From positions 124,001 to 188,000 of the forward strand of contig NZ_LT592170.1 of NCBI RefSeq assembly GCF_900088825.1: a DNA stretch of 64,000 nucleotides. Reading direction: 5' to 3'. This document shows positions 25,108 to 34,763 of the stretch, one piece after another. Under the pieces are notes generated by a model that was given only the letters and a program-made list of their open reading frames with translations, had not been told where the DNA came from and did no database searches. The translations under genes and the position numbers were made by a program. Position 1 is the first letter of the stretch. The number at the start of each line of letters is the position of its first letter. The DNA comes from Thiomonas delicata (GTDB lineage Bacteria; Pseudomonadota; Gammaproteobacteria; Burkholderiales; Burkholderiaceae_C).

Positions 25108-27246
25108 ATGAACAATCTGCTCGTCGAACTCCTGGTCGAAGAACTTCCGCCCAAGGCCCTGTCCGCGCTGGGCGAATCCTTCGCCAACACCCTGGCCCAC
25201 CGCCTGAAGGAACAAGGACTGGCCCCGGCCGACGCCGTGGTCACACCCTACGCCAGCCCGCGCCGGCTGGGGGTGCATGTCACCGGGGTCTTGCCCCGTG
25301 CGGCCGACCGGCCCCTGGCGCAAAAGCTCATGCCGGTCTCGGTGGGCCTGGACGCTGCGGGTCAACCCACGCCAGCGCTGATCAAGAAACTCGCCGCGCT
25401 GGGCCTGGACCCACAATCTGTGCAAAAACTGCGGCGCGAAGGCGAAGGCAAGGCCGAGACCCTGTTCATCGACACCATGGCGGCCGGCGCGCAACTGGCG
25501 GACGCCCTGCAGAAAGCCCTGCACGACGCCATCGCCAAACTGCCCATCCCCAAGGTGATGAGCTACCAGCTCGCCGACGGCTGGACGACGGTGAAGTTCG
25601 TGCGCCCGGCCCATGGGCTCGTGGCGCTGCATGGCGCCAACGTGGTTCCGATCGAAGCCCTCGGCCTGCACGCCGGGCGCCAGACCCACGGCCACCGCTT
25701 CGAAGCGCAGGCCGACCCCATCGTGCTGCGCGACGCCGACAGCTACGCCGCGCAACTGCGCGACGAGGGCGCGGTGATCGCCAGCTTCGCCGAGCGCCGC
25801 GCCGAAATCCGGCACCAGCTGCGCGCCGCGGCGGCGGAAGTCGCCGCCGAGCATGCCGGGTCCACGGCTGGCGAGGTCAAGCCCATCGAGGACGACGCGC
25901 TGCTCGACGAAGTCACCGCGCTGGTCGAACGCCCCAATGTGCTGGTGTGCGAGTTCGGCCGCGAATTCCTCGACGTGCCGCAGGAATGTCTGATTCTGAC
26001 GATGAAGGCCAACCAGAAATACTTTCCCCTGCTCGACGCGCAAGGCAAGCTGACCCACCGCTTCCTGGTGGTGAGCAACATCACCCCCATCGACCCTGGC
26101 GCGGTCAAGCTCGGCAACGAACGCGTGGTCCGCCCGCGCCTGGCCGACGCCAAGTTCTTCTTCGACCAGGACCGCAAGAAAATGCTGGAAGACCGCGTGC
26201 CGGGGCTGGACAAGGTGGTCTACCACGCCAAACTGGGGTCGCAGGGTGAACGGGTGCGGCGCGTGCAAGCGATTGCGCGCGGTATTGCAGAGCAGATCGG
26301 TTGGGCGCCTGATCAAGTGGCCTTGGTCAACCGCGCAGCCCTGCTGGCTAAAGCCGACCTGCTCACCGACATGGTGGGCGAGTTCCCCGAACTGCAAGGC
26401 ATCATGGGCCACTATTACGCCCTGCATGACGGCGAAGAGGCGCAGGTGGCCGAGGCCATCGAAGACCACTACAGGCCGCGCTTCGCCGGCGACGATCTGC
26501 CGCGCAACGACGTCGGGCTGGTGCTGGCGCTGGCCGACAAGTTGGAAACCCTGGTCGGGTTGTTCGGCGTCGGCGAAAAGCCCAGCGGCGACAAAGACCC
26601 CTTCGCGCTGCGCCGCCATGCCTTGGGCGTGATCCGCATGCTGATGGAACGTGCAACAGGCATTTCTCTGACCGACACGCTCAAGAAGGCAGCAGAGTCC
26701 TTCGCCGGGGTGCCCGGTTTTGCCGACCCCGTTGCCGCCGTGCGAGATTTCATGTTCGACCGCCTCGACAATCTGCTGCGCGAGCAGGGCTTCTCAGCGC
26801 CGGACGTGGACGCCGTGCTCGCGCTGCGGCCGGACATCCTGGCCACCGTGCCGCAGCGCCTGCAGGCCGTGCGTGTCTTCGTCTCGCTGCCTGAAGCCCC
26901 GGCGCTGGCGGCGGCGAACAAGCGCGTCGTCAACATCCTGAAAAAGTCCGAGCAGCCGGCCAACCCTGCCGCGTTGCGCGACGACCTCCTCCTCGAGCCG
27001 GCGGAGAAGGCCTTGGCGCAGGCGCTCAGGACGGTGGCGCCTGCCGCCGACAGCGCGTTCGATCACGGCGATTACACGCAATCCCTGAAATATCTCGCCG
27101 CCCTCAAAGTCCCGGTCGACGCCTTCTTCGACCACGTCATGGTGAATGTGGAGGACCCCGCGTTGCGTGCCAACCGCCTCGCCTTGCTGGCACGGTTGCA
27201 AACCGCGATGAACCGCGTGGCCGACCTGTCGCGTCTGGCCTCCTGA
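25108..27246 (+). CDS. glyS: Glycyl-tRNA synthetase beta subunit
   Basis: A 712-residue partner of GlyQ that carries tRNA binding. It starts MNNLLVELLVEELPPKALSA. It contains the HD-like domain stretch AKLGSQGERVRRVQ and GEFPELQGIMGHYYALHDGE, then DKLETLVGLFGVGEKPSGDKDPFALRR, all characteristic of GlyS. The length is normal. It follows glyQ by 82 bases. Confidence 0.96.
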   Translation: MNNLLVELLVEELPPKALSALGESFANTLAHRLKEQGLAPADAVVTPYASPRRLGVHVTGVLPRAADRPLAQKLMPVSVGLDAAGQPTPALIKKLAALGLDPQSVQKLRREGEGKAETLFIDTMAAGAQLADALQKALHDAIAKLPIPKVMSYQLADGWTTVKFVRPAHGLVALHGANVVPIEALGLHAGRQTHGHRFEAQADPIVLRDADSYAAQLRDEGAVIASFAERRAEIRHQLRAAAAEVAAEHAGSTAGEVKPIEDDALLDEVTALVERPNVLVCEFGREFLDVPQECLILTMKANQKYFPLLDAQGKLTHRFLVVSNITPIDPGAVKLGNERVVRPRLADAKFFFDQDRKKMLEDRVPGLDKVVYHAKLGSQGERVRRVQAIARGIAEQIGWAPDQVALVNRAALLAKADLLTDMVGEFPELQGIMGHYYALHDGEEAQVAEAIEDHYRPRFAGDDLPRNDVGLVLALADKLETLVGLFGVGEKPSGDKDPFALRRHALGVIRMLMERATGISLTDTLKKAAESFAGVPGFADPVAAVRDFMFDRLDNLLREQGFSAPDVDAVLALRPDILATVPQRLQAVRVFVSLPEAPALAAANKRVVNILKKSEQPANPAALRDDLLLEPAEKALAQALRTVAPAADSAFDHGDYTQSLKYLAALKVPVDAFFDHVMVNVEDPALRANRLALLARLQTAMNRVADLSRLAS

Positions 27247-27267
27247 GCGCTGCGGGACAATAGCGGC

Positions 27268-27831
27268 ATGAAACTCGTCATCCTCGACCGCGACGGTGTA
27301 ATCAATGAAGACCGCGACGACTACATCAAGTCGCCCGACGAATGGGTGCCGGTGCCCGGCAGCCTGGCGGCCATCGCGCGGCTGCACCATGAGGGCTGGC
27401 GCGTGGTGATCGCCAGCAACCAGTCGGGATTCGGACGCGGCCTGTTCGACATGAACACCCTCAACGCCATTCACCTCAAGATGCAGAAAAGCCTGGCGAC
27501 GGCCGGCGGGCGCCTGGACGCCATCTTCTTCTGCCCGCACGCGCCGGAAGATCACTGCAATTGCCGCAAACCCAAGCCCGGCCTGTTCCAGGACATCGCC
27601 AACCGCTACGGGCTGGACGACCTGCGCGACGTCCCCGCGGTGGGCGACAGCCTGCGCGACCTGCAGGCCGCGCAGCCTCTGGGCTGCGGCCTGCATCTGG
27701 TGCGCACCGGCAAGGGCGAGCGCACCCTGGCGGCCGAAACCTTGCCCACCGGCACGCACGTGCACGACGACCTCGCCGCCTTCACCGACTGGCTGCTGTC
27801 GCAGCCGGCCAAGCCGCAAGCCACGGCATGA
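27268..27831 (+). CDS. gmhB: D-glycero-beta-D-manno-heptose 1,7-bisphosphate 7-phosphatase
   Basis: A 187-residue HAD-type phosphatase with the nucleophile motif LDRDGVINED (D7, D9), SNQSGFGRGLF, the zinc-binding loop CPHAPEDHCNCRKPKPG and the GDSLRDLQAA motif. It acts in ADP-heptose synthesis for LPS. It lies between glyS and an acyltransferase gene, an arrangement common in Burkholderiales. Confidence 0.94.
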   Translation: MKLVILDRDGVINEDRDDYIKSPDEWVPVPGSLAAIARLHHEGWRVVIASNQSGFGRGLFDMNTLNAIHLKMQKSLATAGGRLDAIFFCPHAPEDHCNCRKPKPGLFQDIANRYGLDDLRDVPAVGDSLRDLQAAQPLGCGLHLVRTGKGERTLAAETLPTGTHVHDDLAAFTDWLLSQPAKPQATA

Positions 27832-27916
27832 GAAAACCCACGTTCGATGCGGACTGGCTGGCGGCGCGGGCATGCCCGCGCGCCGTCGCGCCGGGGCCAT
27901 CCGCCTGCTTGCGCCC

Positions 27917-28747
27917 ATGATGCAACCCGAAGCCGAATCGACGCGCCGGCGAGCCACCGCGGACCTGCCGCCCGTCACGCTCGGGCTGTGGCTGCGCTCG
28001 GCCGCCTATATGGCCTGGCTCATCGGCACCGTGATCCCCTACGGGACCGCGGCGGTGCTGATGTCCCTGTTCGTGCGCGGCACGCCGCTCTACCGTTTCT
28101 GCATCGGCTGGGTGCGCATGGCGCTGTGGGGCGCGGAGGCCATCTGCGGCATGCGCGCGCATGTGCAGGGCATGGAGAATCTGCCGAATGGTCCCGTCAT
28201 CCTGCTGGCCAAGCACCAGTCGGCCTGGGAAACGCTGGCCTTCCCGGTGATGATGCCGCGCCCCATGAGCTTCGTGTTCAAGCGCGAACTGCTCTACGTG
28301 CCTTTTTTCGGCTGGGCCCTGGGTCGGCTCGACATGGTCCACATCGATCGCAGCCGCCGCGCCGAGGCCTTCAGCCGGGTGGAAAACCAGGGCCGCAAGC
28401 TGCTGGAGCAAGGCAACTGGATCATCATGTTCCCCGAAGGCACGCGCATCGTGCGCGGCGCCAAGGGCAGCTACAAGCTGGGCGGGGCCAAGCTGGCGAC
28501 GGTGACCGGCGTACCCGTGGTGCCCATCGCCGTGACATCCGGCCGCTGCTGGCCGCGCCAGGCCTTCATCAAGCGGCCCGGTGTCATCGAGATGTCGATC
28601 GGACGACCGATCGACTCGGTCGGCCGCACGCCCGCCGATCTCATGCTTGAAGTGGAAACATGGATCGAGGCCGAAATGCACCGGCTCGACCCGCTGGCCT
28701 ACGCCGAACCCGCGCCGAACCATGCCGCAACCCGTCCGGCCGCCTGA
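27917..28747 (+). CDS. plsC: 1-acyl-sn-glycerol-3-phosphate acyltransferase (PlsC type)
   Basis: A 276-residue membrane-associated acyltransferase with an N-terminal hydrophobic region and the catalytic block KHQSAWETL, in which Glu replaces the Asp of the classical HX4D motif. FPEGTRIVRG and GVPVVPIAV follow. It makes phosphatidic acid for membrane lipids. Starts at 27872, 27917 or 27920 are possible. Confidence 0.9.
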   Translation: MMQPEAESTRRRATADLPPVTLGLWLRSAAYMAWLIGTVIPYGTAAVLMSLFVRGTPLYRFCIGWVRMALWGAEAICGMRAHVQGMENLPNGPVILLAKHQSAWETLAFPVMMPRPMSFVFKRELLYVPFFGWALGRLDMVHIDRSRRAEAFSRVENQGRKLLEQGNWIIMFPEGTRIVRGAKGSYKLGGAKLATVTGVPVVPIAVTSGRCWPRQAFIKRPGVIEMSIGRPIDSVGRTPADLMLEVETWIEAEMHRLDPLAYAEPAPNHAATRPAA

Positions 28748-28754
28748 ACCGCGC

Positions 28755-29618
28755 ATGAACGACAAGACCGAACCCAGCAAACAACTCAGCCTGTTCGACG
28801 GCGTGGACCTGGCGATTCCCGCCCTGCAGCCGAGCCCGCCGCCGACGCCTTTCCCCCAGGCCCCGGCGCCACGCCAAGCGCCGCAGGTCGAGGCGCCCGA
28901 GCCGCCGGCCACGCGGCGCTACGACGACGGCAAGCACCGTTTCGACTACGTGCTGCGCCGCGCCAGCCGCCGCTCCATCGGCATCCGCATCGACGACCAG
29001 GGCATCGTCGTCAGCGCGCCGCGCTGGGTAGGCCAGGGTCAGGTGCAGGCGATGCTGGCCGACAAGGCAGCCTGGGTGATGCGCCAGCACGGCCTGCGCG
29101 AGCAACGCCGCCAGGCGCAGCAGGCCGCCCGCATCGACTGGCGTGAAGGCGGCCGGCTGCCCTATCTCGGCCGCACGCTCACGCTGCGCCTGGGCGCAAG
29201 CGGAAGGGACCCTCGCCTGCTCAGCGAAACCGGCGAACTGCACCTACCCTTGCCAGCCGATTGCGATGCGCGCCGCGTGCGCGACAGCGCCCAGGCCTGG
29301 ATGCAGCGCGAGGCCATGGCCCTGTTCGCGCAGCGCACCGACCATTTCGCGCGGCAACTGGGCGTCACGGTCAAGGCCATCAAACTCACCTCGGCCGCCA
29401 CGCGCTGGGGCAGCGCCACGGCCTGCGGCACGCTGCGCCTGCACTGGAGGCTGCTGCACTTCTCGCCCGCCATCGTCGATTACGTGGTCGCGCACGAAGT
29501 GGCTCACCTGCGCGAAATGAACCACAGCCCGCGCTTCTGGCAAACCGTGGGCGAACTCTTCCCCGAATGGCGCGACGCGCGCAGCGAACTTCGGCATAGC
29601 CTGCTGCCCCCGTGGTAA
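28755..29618 (+). CDS. YgjP-like M48-type metallopeptidase domain protein
   Basis: A 287-residue protein with a Pro-rich N-terminus and a zinc-peptidase-like core containing VAHEVAHLREMNHSPRFW (HExxH plus a downstream His) and SAATRWGSATACGTLRLHWR. This is the DUF45/YgjP family. It starts eight bases after plsC. In some genomes the family is linked to restriction-modification systems, but not here; the substrate is unknown. Confidence 0.88.
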   Translation: MNDKTEPSKQLSLFDGVDLAIPALQPSPPPTPFPQAPAPRQAPQVEAPEPPATRRYDDGKHRFDYVLRRASRRSIGIRIDDQGIVVSAPRWVGQGQVQAMLADKAAWVMRQHGLREQRRQAQQAARIDWREGGRLPYLGRTLTLRLGASGRDPRLLSETGELHLPLPADCDARRVRDSAQAWMQREAMALFAQRTDHFARQLGVTVKAIKLTSAATRWGSATACGTLRLHWRLLHFSPAIVDYVVAHEVAHLREMNHSPRFWQTVGELFPEWRDARSELRHSLLPPW

Positions 29619-29711
29619 GACCGCGCGGCGCCCTGCACGCCGCGGCGGATTTGCCGACAATGCCGGTTTGCCCCGCCGATCACCCGCGATCGGCCCAACC
29701 GGAGTTGATTC

Positions 29712-30101
29712 ATGCACATCCTGCACACCATGCTGCGCGTCGGCGACATGCAGCGCTCCATCGATTTCTACACCCGCGTGCTCGGCATGAAACTGCTGCG
29801 CACCACGGACCGCCCGGCGCAAAAGTACAGCCTGGCCTTCGTCGGCTACGAAGCCAACCCGATGCAGGCCGAAATCGAACTGACCTACAACTACGGCGTC
29901 GACCACTACGACCTTGGCACGGCGTTCGGCCACATCGCGCTCGGCGTGGATGACGCCTACGCCGCCTGCAGCCGGATCAAGGCCGCGGGCGGCAAGGTCA
30001 CGCGCGAGGCCGGTCCGGTGGCCGGCGGCAGCACGGTCATCGCCTTCGTCGAAGACCCGGACGGCTACAAGATCGAACTGATTCAGAACGGCACGCTCTG
30101 A
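29712..30101 (+). CDS. gloA: Lactoylglutathione lyase (glyoxalase I)
   Basis: A 129-residue metalloenzyme of the VOC superfamily, beginning [20 protein letters not shown]. Metal ligands are recognisable: H5, the Glu in EIELTYNYG, the His in [10 protein letters not shown] and the Glu in YKIELIQ. It converts the methylglyoxal-glutathione hemithioacetal to lactoylglutathione. It is the short, Ni-type bacterial form. Confidence 0.95.
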   Translation: MHILHTMLRVGDMQRSIDFYTRVLGMKLLRTTDRPAQKYSLAFVGYEANPMQAEIELTYNYGVDHYDLGTAFGHIALGVDDAYAACSRIKAAGGKVTREAGPVAGGSTVIAFVEDPDGYKIELIQNGTL

Positions 30102-30110
30102 GCGCCCCCA

Positions 30111-30131
30111 GGGCCGGGCCGCGCCCGGCCC
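30111..30131 (+). terminator. Strong hairpin downstream of gloA
   Basis: GGGCCGGGC, loop CGC, GCCCGGCCC gives a 9-bp perfect GC stem 10 bases after the gloA stop. There is no T-run after it, so it may be a Rho-assisted or mRNA-stabilising structure rather than a classical terminator. Confidence 0.5.
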
Positions 30132-30345
30132 GCCCCCCGTGGAGTCAACCAAAATTGGGGCGGCCCGGCGTTTCCTTGAGATGACCACGGCGCCACGCCG
30201 CGCGGGCGCCAACCCGGCTAAGTGAGTGCTCGGCCAAGGCTAAGCGCGGGCTCATTCGCCTGGCGGAAACTCCTCCTCGTCCGCGAACCGTTTGCGGCAT
30301 GCCGGCCACGCCGGCCATCCAGCCTTCACACCAGGAGTTCTCATC

Positions 30346-30663
30346 ATGGCAACGCCACGCAACATCATCTCCGCTTCCCTGCTCGTTCTCGGCGTCCTCG
30401 TAGCGTCGGCTTCGGCCTGGGCCTTCGACGGGCAGCCACTCGCCAAGGAAGCCAAGCTCAGCCTCGAGCAGGCGCGCGCCGCCGCGCTGAAGCAGGTCCC
30501 CGGCGGCACCATCGCCGACGAGGAACTGGAACGCGAGCCGGGCGGCAGCGGTCTGCGCTATTCCTTCGACATCAAAGCCGGCAAAACCGTGCGTGAAGTC
30601 GGCGTCGACGCCAAGACCGGGGCCGTGCTGGAAAACAGCGTCGAAAGCGCGAACGCGGACTGA
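30346..30663 (+). CDS. Secreted PepSY-domain protein
   Basis: A 105-residue protein with a signal peptide (MATPRNIISASLLVLGVLVA, then SASAWAFD) and one PepSY-like repeat: LSLEQARAAALKQVPGGTIA, then GLRYSFDIKAGKTVREVGVD. A CCAGGAG sequence lies just before the ATG. PepSY domains are often periplasmic inhibitors or metal-related. The 240 bases before it hold only the gloA hairpin and inverted GC repeats. Confidence 0.8.
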   Translation: MATPRNIISASLLVLGVLVASASAWAFDGQPLAKEAKLSLEQARAAALKQVPGGTIADEELEREPGGSGLRYSFDIKAGKTVREVGVDAKTGAVLENSVESANAD

Positions 30664-30740
30664 TCCGTCCGCGCCCTGGCCGTTTCGCACGGCCCGGGCG
30701 CGCATGCCTATGATGCGCGGAAACCATAAGACTCCCGCGC

Positions 30741-31142
30741 ATGAACGCAACCCTCCCCGACACCGACCGCGCCCGTCTCGACCAATGGCTGTGGGCCGCG
30801 CGCTGGTTCAAGACCCGCGCGCTGGCCGCCGAGGCTTGCGAACGTGGCCGGGTTCACGTCAACGACGCGCCGGCCAAACCGGCCAAGGCATTGCGCATCG
30901 GCGACAGTGTCGATCTGCAGATCGAGCGCGGCCGCTTCCGCGTCGAGGTGCTGGCGCTCGGCACCCAGCGCAAGTCGGCCAGCCTGTCCCAGGCGCTGTA
31001 CCGCGAAACCGAGGCGAGCCGGCTGGCGCGCGAGCAGGCCGCCGAACTGCGGCGCCTGAGCCCCGAGCCTGAAGCCACACGCCATGGCCGCCCCACCAAG
31101 CAGCAGCGCAGGGCCTTGCAACGCCTGCGCGACGGCGCCTAG
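30741..31142 (+). CDS. hslR: Hsp15-like S4-domain RNA-binding protein
   Basis: A 133-residue protein with an N-terminal S4 domain (RLDQWLWAARWFKTRALAAE; GRVHVNDAPAKPAKALRIGD) and a basic C-terminal tail (GRPTKQQRRALQRLRD). Hsp15 binds stalled 50S subunits carrying nascent peptidyl-tRNA. Length and layout match. Confidence 0.92.
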   Translation: MNATLPDTDRARLDQWLWAARWFKTRALAAEACERGRVHVNDAPAKPAKALRIGDSVDLQIERGRFRVEVLALGTQRKSASLSQALYRETEASRLAREQAAELRRLSPEPEATRHGRPTKQQRRALQRLRDGA

Positions 31143-31239
31143 CCTCGGCCGTGCGCACCCATTTTGGCCTCGTGCCCAGCACACGCCACGTCGCGCTTGA
31201 TGGCGCTGACCGGCCTTCTCGACAGCTCGGAGATCACGT

Positions 31240-32145
31240 ATGACGCGCACCGCGCAGCTGCTGCCACACCATCCAGCAACCTTCCGCCCCCTGGTTGGCG
31301 TGCGCGTGCTCAGCCTGGCGCTGAATCTGCCCGGGCCGGTGGCGTTGGCCAGGCTGCGCGCGCTCGGCGCCCACGTGCGCAAGATCGAGCCACCCTCCGG
31401 CGACCCGATGCGGAGCATGTCCGCCGCGCTCTACCGCGCCATGCACCGCGGCGTCGCCGTGCAGGCGCTGGACCTGAAGACCGAGCCCGGCCAAGCCGCC
31501 CTGCACGAGGTGCTGCGCGCAAGCGATCTGCTGCTCACGGCGTTCCGTCCGCCGGCTCTGGCGCGTCTGGGTCTGGACCGCGCAACGCTCTCGGCCGCGC
31601 ATCCCCATCTCTCCACGGTGTCCATCGTCGGCCACCCGGGGCGACGCGCGAATCAGCCCGGCCACGACCTGACCTACCAGGCCGAAGCCGGATTGCTCGA
31701 CACCGCGCGCCTGCCGTCAACCCTGCTGGCGGACATGACCGGGGCACTCGTGGTCATGGAAGCCGCCATGGGCGCCGTCATGCAAGCGCGCGCCAGTGGT
31801 TGCGGCGTGCATCTGCAAGTGGCCTTGTCCGATGCCGCGGGGTTTGCGGCACTACCCCGCGACGTCGGCCTCGCCGGAGCCGGCGCCTTGCTCGGCGGAG
31901 GACTGCCGGGCTACGCCGTGTACCCCTGCCGCGACGGGCTGGTCGCGCTGGCCGCGCTGGAGCCGCATTTCGCCGAATCTCTGGCCCGGATTGCCGGCGG
32001 CGCCAGCCGCGCCGCCATCGCACGCTGGTGCAGGGCGCATGGCGCCGCGCAACTCGAGGCCCTGGCCGCAGAACACGATCTCCCGCTGCGGGCTTGGCCG
32101 CTGGAGCGGGCGAAGCCCCGCCGGCCCGGTCAAGTCAACACATAA
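31240..32145 (+). CDS. CaiB/BaiF-type CoA-transferase family protein (short form)
   Basis: A 301-residue class III CoA-transferase-like protein: GVRVLSLALNLPGPVALARL near the N-terminus, VQALDLKTEPGQAALHEVL, and GHDLTYQAEAGLL, which carries the catalytic-type Asp. Family members are usually 350-400 residues or more; here the C-terminal part is short. Its 3' end overlaps the stop of the convergent bestrophin-like gene. The substrate cannot be deduced. Confidence 0.8.
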   Translation: MTRTAQLLPHHPATFRPLVGVRVLSLALNLPGPVALARLRALGAHVRKIEPPSGDPMRSMSAALYRAMHRGVAVQALDLKTEPGQAALHEVLRASDLLLTAFRPPALARLGLDRATLSAAHPHLSTVSIVGHPGRRANQPGHDLTYQAEAGLLDTARLPSTLLADMTGALVVMEAAMGAVMQARASGCGVHLQVALSDAAGFAALPRDVGLAGAGALLGGGLPGYAVYPCRDGLVALAALEPHFAESLARIAGGASRAAIARWCRAHGAAQLEALAAEHDLPLRAWPLERAKPRRPGQVNT

Positions 32146-33041
32146 TGCCGGGGCGCGGTGGGCTGAGGCAAATCGGTTTCTCCCAGCATTTCGCGCAGTG
32201 TGATCTCGATGCCCAGGGTCAAGTGGTCAAGCGGAAGGTCGTTGGGCAAGGTCCCGAAGGGCTCCTCCAACTCCTCGTTGAGGGCGTCGAGGGCAAGAAA
32301 GGTGTAGGCCACGAAGGTCACGATCAATGGCGTCATGAGCCCGATGCTGCCGACCAGGCCGAAGGGGAGCAGAAAGCAATAAAGGTAGACCGTGCGGTGC
32401 ACGATGACCGAGTAGGTATATGGAATGGGCGTGTTGGCGATGCGCTCGCAGCCGCCGAGAACGGCTGTCAGATCGCTCAAGGTCTGGTCCATGCGGGCAG
32501 CGAGCTGGGGATGCAGCCTGCCCTGCGCGCCGACCTGGCCGAGCATCTCCCCGAGGTGCAACAGAAGCATGGCGGGCTTGGCGCGCGCCGTGACCAGCCG
32601 CTTGGTCCGTTCGGCGCCGAGCAGCACACGCAATTGCGGTTCCGGATCCGAACCCCTGAGTTGGTGCCGCAGCGCGTGGGCAAAGGCGATGATGCCGTAC
32701 ACGAAGTCCCGGGCATCGACCGGATGATCGACCCATGTGAGGTACTGGCGCGTCAGCGAGCGCGACGCATTGAGGAGTTCCCCCACCAGCTTGCGCGCCT
32801 CCCAGTATCGCTCGTAGCTGGCGCTGTTGCGGAAGCCCAGGAAGATGGCCAGGGCAATGCCGATCAGGCTGAACGGCACGAAGGTCAGGCCCACCTTCCA
32901 GCCCAGCAACTCGCCGCCGCTGAGCGTGATGCCGGCGGCGATGGCCGCAATCAGCATGAGCTGGAACGCAATTTTCGGCAGCACGGATCCGTGCAGCACC
33001 AGCAGCATGCGGAACCAATGCAAGCGGGGACGAACGATCAT
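32130..33041 (-). CDS. Bestrophin-like channel (UPF0187/YneE family)
   Basis: A 303-residue membrane protein starting MIVRPRLHWFRMLLVLHGSV. It has the family stretches SFRNSASYERYWEARKLVGE-like (FLGFRNSASYERYWEARKL) and GCERIANTPIPYTYSVIVHR, with four hydrophobic segments. Bacterial bestrophin homologues are pentameric ion channels. The ATG at 33041 is chosen; an upstream extension is basic and unlike the family. It converges on and overlaps the CoA-transferase gene. Confidence 0.88.
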   Translation of the reverse strand: MIVRPRLHWFRMLLVLHGSVLPKIAFQLMLIAAIAAGITLSGGELLGWKVGLTFVPFSLIGIALAIFLGFRNSASYERYWEARKLVGELLNASRSLTRQYLTWVDHPVDARDFVYGIIAFAHALRHQLRGSDPEPQLRVLLGAERTKRLVTARAKPAMLLLHLGEMLGQVGAQGRLHPQLAARMDQTLSDLTAVLGGCERIANTPIPYTYSVIVHRTVYLYCFLLPFGLVGSIGLMTPLIVTFVAYTFLALDALNEELEEPFGTLPNDLPLDHLTLGIEITLREMLGETDLPQPTAPRHYVLT

Positions 33042-33222
33042 GGTGTCGGGAGGCGGGTATCGGTGAGCGCCATACTTTACGAATTTGCGCGCGTGCGCGC
33101 CGGACGGTCGTGGGAGACGTAACGCGCGTAACGCGATGTCAGGGCTGATTGACCAGCGCATGGCGGCGAGCCTAATGTGGCGGGCCTGTGGGCGTCGTTC
33201 CACCCCATCACCGGAGTTCCGC

Positions 33223-33768
33223 ATGGTCAAGGCCACCTCAACCCGCCCCGCGCACCTGTTGCGGCGCAGCCCTCTTCACATCGCCGCGATGGTCGGCGCG
33301 GCCGCCTGCATGGCGGGAACCGCGCAGGCGGCCGTACCGCCGGTCTACGTGCACATGAACGGCGCAAACATGTTCCTGGAAAACGTGGTCGCGGTGCGCC
33401 CGGGCCAGCCGGTGGTGTTCGTGGACGAAGACACCGGCGCGCACACCATCATCGGCTTCAACCCCGCAACCGGCGCGACCAGCAAACGCTTCGAAGGCGC
33501 AGTCCAGGGCACGCCCGGACCCGGGCACCCCGTGCATACCTACTCCATCACCTTCAAGCATCCGGGCCTGAAGTTCTATTACTGCTCGGTGCATGCCGAA
33601 TTGACCCAGGAACCCGGCGGACGCTACGTGGCCAAGAAGCGGCCGACGGTGCATGGTTTCGGCGACCCGATGGCCGGGCTGATCATCGTCACCACGGACC
33701 CGCACCTGCTGGCCGACGACCCGAAGACGTCCAGCGAGAAAATCCTGCCCGGCTATTTCGGCGGTTGA
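33223..33768 (+). CDS. Secreted cupredoxin-like blue copper protein
   Basis: A 181-residue protein with a signal peptide ending near AGTAQA (residue 36). The type 1 copper ligand pattern is visible: His in DTGAHTIIGF, Cys and His in YYCSVHAEL, and Met in GDPMAGLIIV. A GGAG lies before the ATG. It probably acts as a periplasmic electron carrier. It is followed by a Tat-exported DsrE-like gene on the same strand after 153 bases. Confidence 0.82.
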   Translation: MVKATSTRPAHLLRRSPLHIAAMVGAAACMAGTAQAAVPPVYVHMNGANMFLENVVAVRPGQPVVFVDEDTGAHTIIGFNPATGATSKRFEGAVQGTPGPGHPVHTYSITFKHPGLKFYYCSVHAELTQEPGGRYVAKKRPTVHGFGDPMAGLIIVTTDPHLLADDPKTSSEKILPGYFGG

Positions 33769-33921
33769 CGCCACGCGCCGGCAAGCGCTGGCATGGATCC
33801 CGAACCTGACGCATCATTGCCCCATGTGGGCGCGTGAACGCCCTTGGCAAGGGGGCCGCGTCTGGGGCCGGGGCTTCGCGGCAGCCGACATTTCAAGCGC
33901 GGGCAGGCAGGAGACATCCGA

Positions 33922-34737
33922 ATGAACGAAACGGGTTGCACACGGCGCGAGGTCTTGCGCGGTTTGGCATGGGCCGGCGTCGCCGGCCTCGGGCTTGGCG
34001 CGCGGGTGCCGGCCTATGCGGCGGGCGGCGAGGCGCAGCAAGCCGACCGTCTGCACCTGCTCCCGCCGGGGGCGGATTTGCTGGAGGCCCTCGGCAAGAA
34101 GCTTGCCGCGGCACCGCGGCGGCGCGATTTCAAGACCGTTCCAATGACGCTGACCGATCCCGACGCATGGGACGACCAAGCCATGCAGGACGTGTTGCAC
34201 TACCCAGGCAACCCGAAGATGGTGTGGCACAACACCGAACTCGGCGGCCCCTGGTTGAACCTGATGCGGCTGACCCTGAATTCCCAGATCTGGGCGTTCA
34301 AGCATCCGAACTTCCTCATCGCCTCCGTCACCCACAGCTCGGCCGCGCTGGCGCTGTTCGATCAGGCGGCCTGGGACAAGTACAACTTCGCCAAGCTGAC
34401 CAAGGGCAAGTTCAAGCGCAACACCTTCATCGACATACCCTCGGCCGCGCTGGCCGACCCGGCGAACTTCCAGAACCCCGAAGGCCCCTTCTCGAAAAAG
34501 GCCACCAGCATCACCGTCCTGCAAAAGCGCGGCGTGGTCTTCCTGGCCTGCCACGACGGCATCTGGGGGCTGGCCGCGCACTTGCGCAAGGAGCGCCAGA
34601 ACCCGGACAAGCTGTCACACGGAGAACTGGCGGCGGACCTCACCAACCACCTGATTCCGGGCGTGATTCTGACGCCGGACGTGGTGGGCGAACTCGTCGA
34701 ACTGGAACTGGCCGGCTTCACCTACGCCCATAGCTGA
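33922..34737 (+). CDS. Tat-exported DsrE-like protein (paralogue 1)
   Basis: A 271-residue protein starting MNETGCTRREVLRGLAWAGV, a twin-arginine signal. The mature part has a conserved module (RDFKTVPMTLTDPDAWDDQA; GGPWLNLMRLTLNSQIWAFK). The C-terminal region VVFLACHDGIWGLAAHL then GVILTPDVVGELVELELAGF resembles the DsrE fold, with its Cys after strand 3 and the closing Gly-aromatic. It is clearly related to the gene at 37782-38591. Sulfur or redox chemistry in the periplasm is an inference. Such proteins are often annotated only as Tat-signal proteins. Confidence 0.7.
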   Translation: MNETGCTRREVLRGLAWAGVAGLGLGARVPAYAAGGEAQQADRLHLLPPGADLLEALGKKLAAAPRRRDFKTVPMTLTDPDAWDDQAMQDVLHYPGNPKMVWHNTELGGPWLNLMRLTLNSQIWAFKHPNFLIASVTHSSAALALFDQAAWDKYNFAKLTKGKFKRNTFIDIPSAALADPANFQNPEGPFSKKATSITVLQKRGVVFLACHDGIWGLAAHLRKERQNPDKLSHGELAADLTNHLIPGVILTPDVVGELVELELAGFTYAHS

Positions 34738-34763
34738 AGCGCGGGGTGCCGGTGCACGGGGTC